Source: Chitinophagaceae bacterium
GTDB taxonomy: Bacteria; Bacteroidota; Bacteroidia; Chitinophagales; Chitinophagaceae
NCBI GenBank assembly: GCA_016786845.1
Contig: JAEUVB010000006.1
Span: 1 to 44,035, forward strand
DNA: 44,035 bases
Direction: 5' to 3'
Shown: in pieces, positions 43,580 through 44,035 of the stretch
Layout: the number at the start of each line of letters is the position of its first letter
How positions within the stretch are numbered: the first letter of the stretch is position 1
Program-made: the position numbers and the translations under genes
The notes under the pieces: generated by a model
The model's database searches: none
What the model was told of the DNA's origin: nothing
Seen by the model: the letters and a program-made list of their open reading frames with translations, nothing else

Positions 43580-44035
43580 ATGCTCCTCCTCAACCCCAAC
43601 ATCATCTCTCCCGATATCGAACACTTCATTCACGATCATATCGACGAGAGCTATAAGGTGGGCGATCCCCTCGCCTTCGAGATCAGTGAGGTGAGCTTCA
43701 ATCGAGGTGATGTGATTACGATGCTGGGCGAGGTGCCTCAATGGGCCTTTTTCCTGCTCGAGGGTATGGTGAAGATCTGTATGCCCGATGATCAGATCAT
43801 CGAGATCTTTATGCCCGGAGAATTCTTGGGCTCCTTCTACGCCTTTACCCATCGGCAACCTTCCATGGTAAGCGTGATCGCCATGCGCGATTGCCGCCTC
43901 CAACGCATACACTATAAAAGTATACAGGCCGCCTTTCAACGCGACCCCCTCACCAAAACCCTCTTGGCTATGATCGCTATTCATTATTACGGTGTGATGG
44001 TGAAAAAACAATCGGATTTCAGAGAGCTAAAAACG
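43580..44035 (+). CDS. Crp/Fnr family transcriptional regulator (partial)
   Basis: Runs off the right edge after 152 codons. The ATG at 43580 opens MLLLNPNIISPDIEHFI. A cyclic-nucleotide-binding beta-roll follows: RGDVITMLGEVPQWAFFLLEGMVKI, then IIEIFMPGEFLGSFYAF, the positions that in Crp/Fnr proteins frame the ligand pocket and the PGE turn. The dimerisation helix (FQRDPLTKTLLAMIAIHYY) is reached, but the DNA-binding helix-turn-helix lies beyond the window. No conserved Cys cluster of the FNR iron-sulfur type is visible in the part seen. GC content and C-ending codons are higher than in the neighbouring T9SS genes. Confidence 0.85.
   Translation, partial: MLLLNPNIISPDIEHFIHDHIDESYKVGDPLAFEISEVSFNRGDVITMLGEVPQWAFFLLEGMVKICMPDDQIIEIFMPGEFLGSFYAFTHRQPSMVSVIAMRDCRLQRIHYKSIQAAFQRDPLTKTLLAMIAIHYYGVMVKKQSDFRELKT

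Overview
The window looks like a chromosomal stretch of a member of the Bacteroidota. Three lines of evidence support this: three large secreted proteins end in type IX secretion (T9SS) type A sorting domains; many start regions carry the Bacteroidota-type -7 box TAnnTTTG rather than a sigma-70 box; and the family set fits (DUF3575, DUF2306, DUF975, YARHG, alpha-2-macroglobulin). I cannot name a genus. No rRNA, CRISPR array, phage module or intact transposase was seen.

Layout. 1-707 is non-coding: an end-like repeat runs directly into a 21-bp tandem array, followed by a T9SS-exported FN3 protein (708-3845) and an SDR oxidoreductase. 4804-8308 is a minus-strand operon: M28 peptidase, an AmgK-like sugar kinase fused to a RapZ C-terminal domain, and an SH3-like secreted protein. 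A small CxxCH lipoprotein diverges from it. 8787-14885 is one very large alpha-2-macroglobulin. 15-21.6 kb is housekeeping: DUF5684 membrane protein, glnS, a small beta-barrel, a Tat-exported class V aminotransferase, hflX and an OmpA-domain protein. 21.7-22.0 kb holds tRNA-Asn and two decaying tandem copies of it. 22-24.3 kb is an envelope operon (YARHG lipoprotein, VanX-type dipeptidase lipoprotein, DUF2306 protein). 24.3-25.4 kb is a gene-free block with a REP-like double hairpin and a second, 28-unit 21-bp array. Then follow a secreted orphan, an APC permease, a DUF3575 protein, tRNA-Ser(GGA), a TatD nuclease, and an ABC ATPase/permease pair coupled to a priA that lacks its N-terminal DNA-binding domain. 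35-43 kb has a DUF975 protein, repeat-rich DNA, and two T9SS proteins (535 and 1770 aa) in one transcription unit. The window ends inside a Crp/Fnr-type regulator.

How it fits together. Much of the content is envelope biology: exported adhesin- or propeller-like proteins, cell-wall peptide and sugar salvage (VanX-type dipeptidase, AmgK-RapZ fusion), protease defence (alpha-2-macroglobulin) and outer-membrane barrels. The intergenic DNA is unusually rich in short repeats. The two 21-bp arrays share period and core although they lie 24 kb apart, and I consider them the most interesting unexplained signal. Next come the sugar kinase-RapZ fusion, the truncated PriA, the G10 tract in a surface-protein gene, and the decaying tRNA-Asn array.
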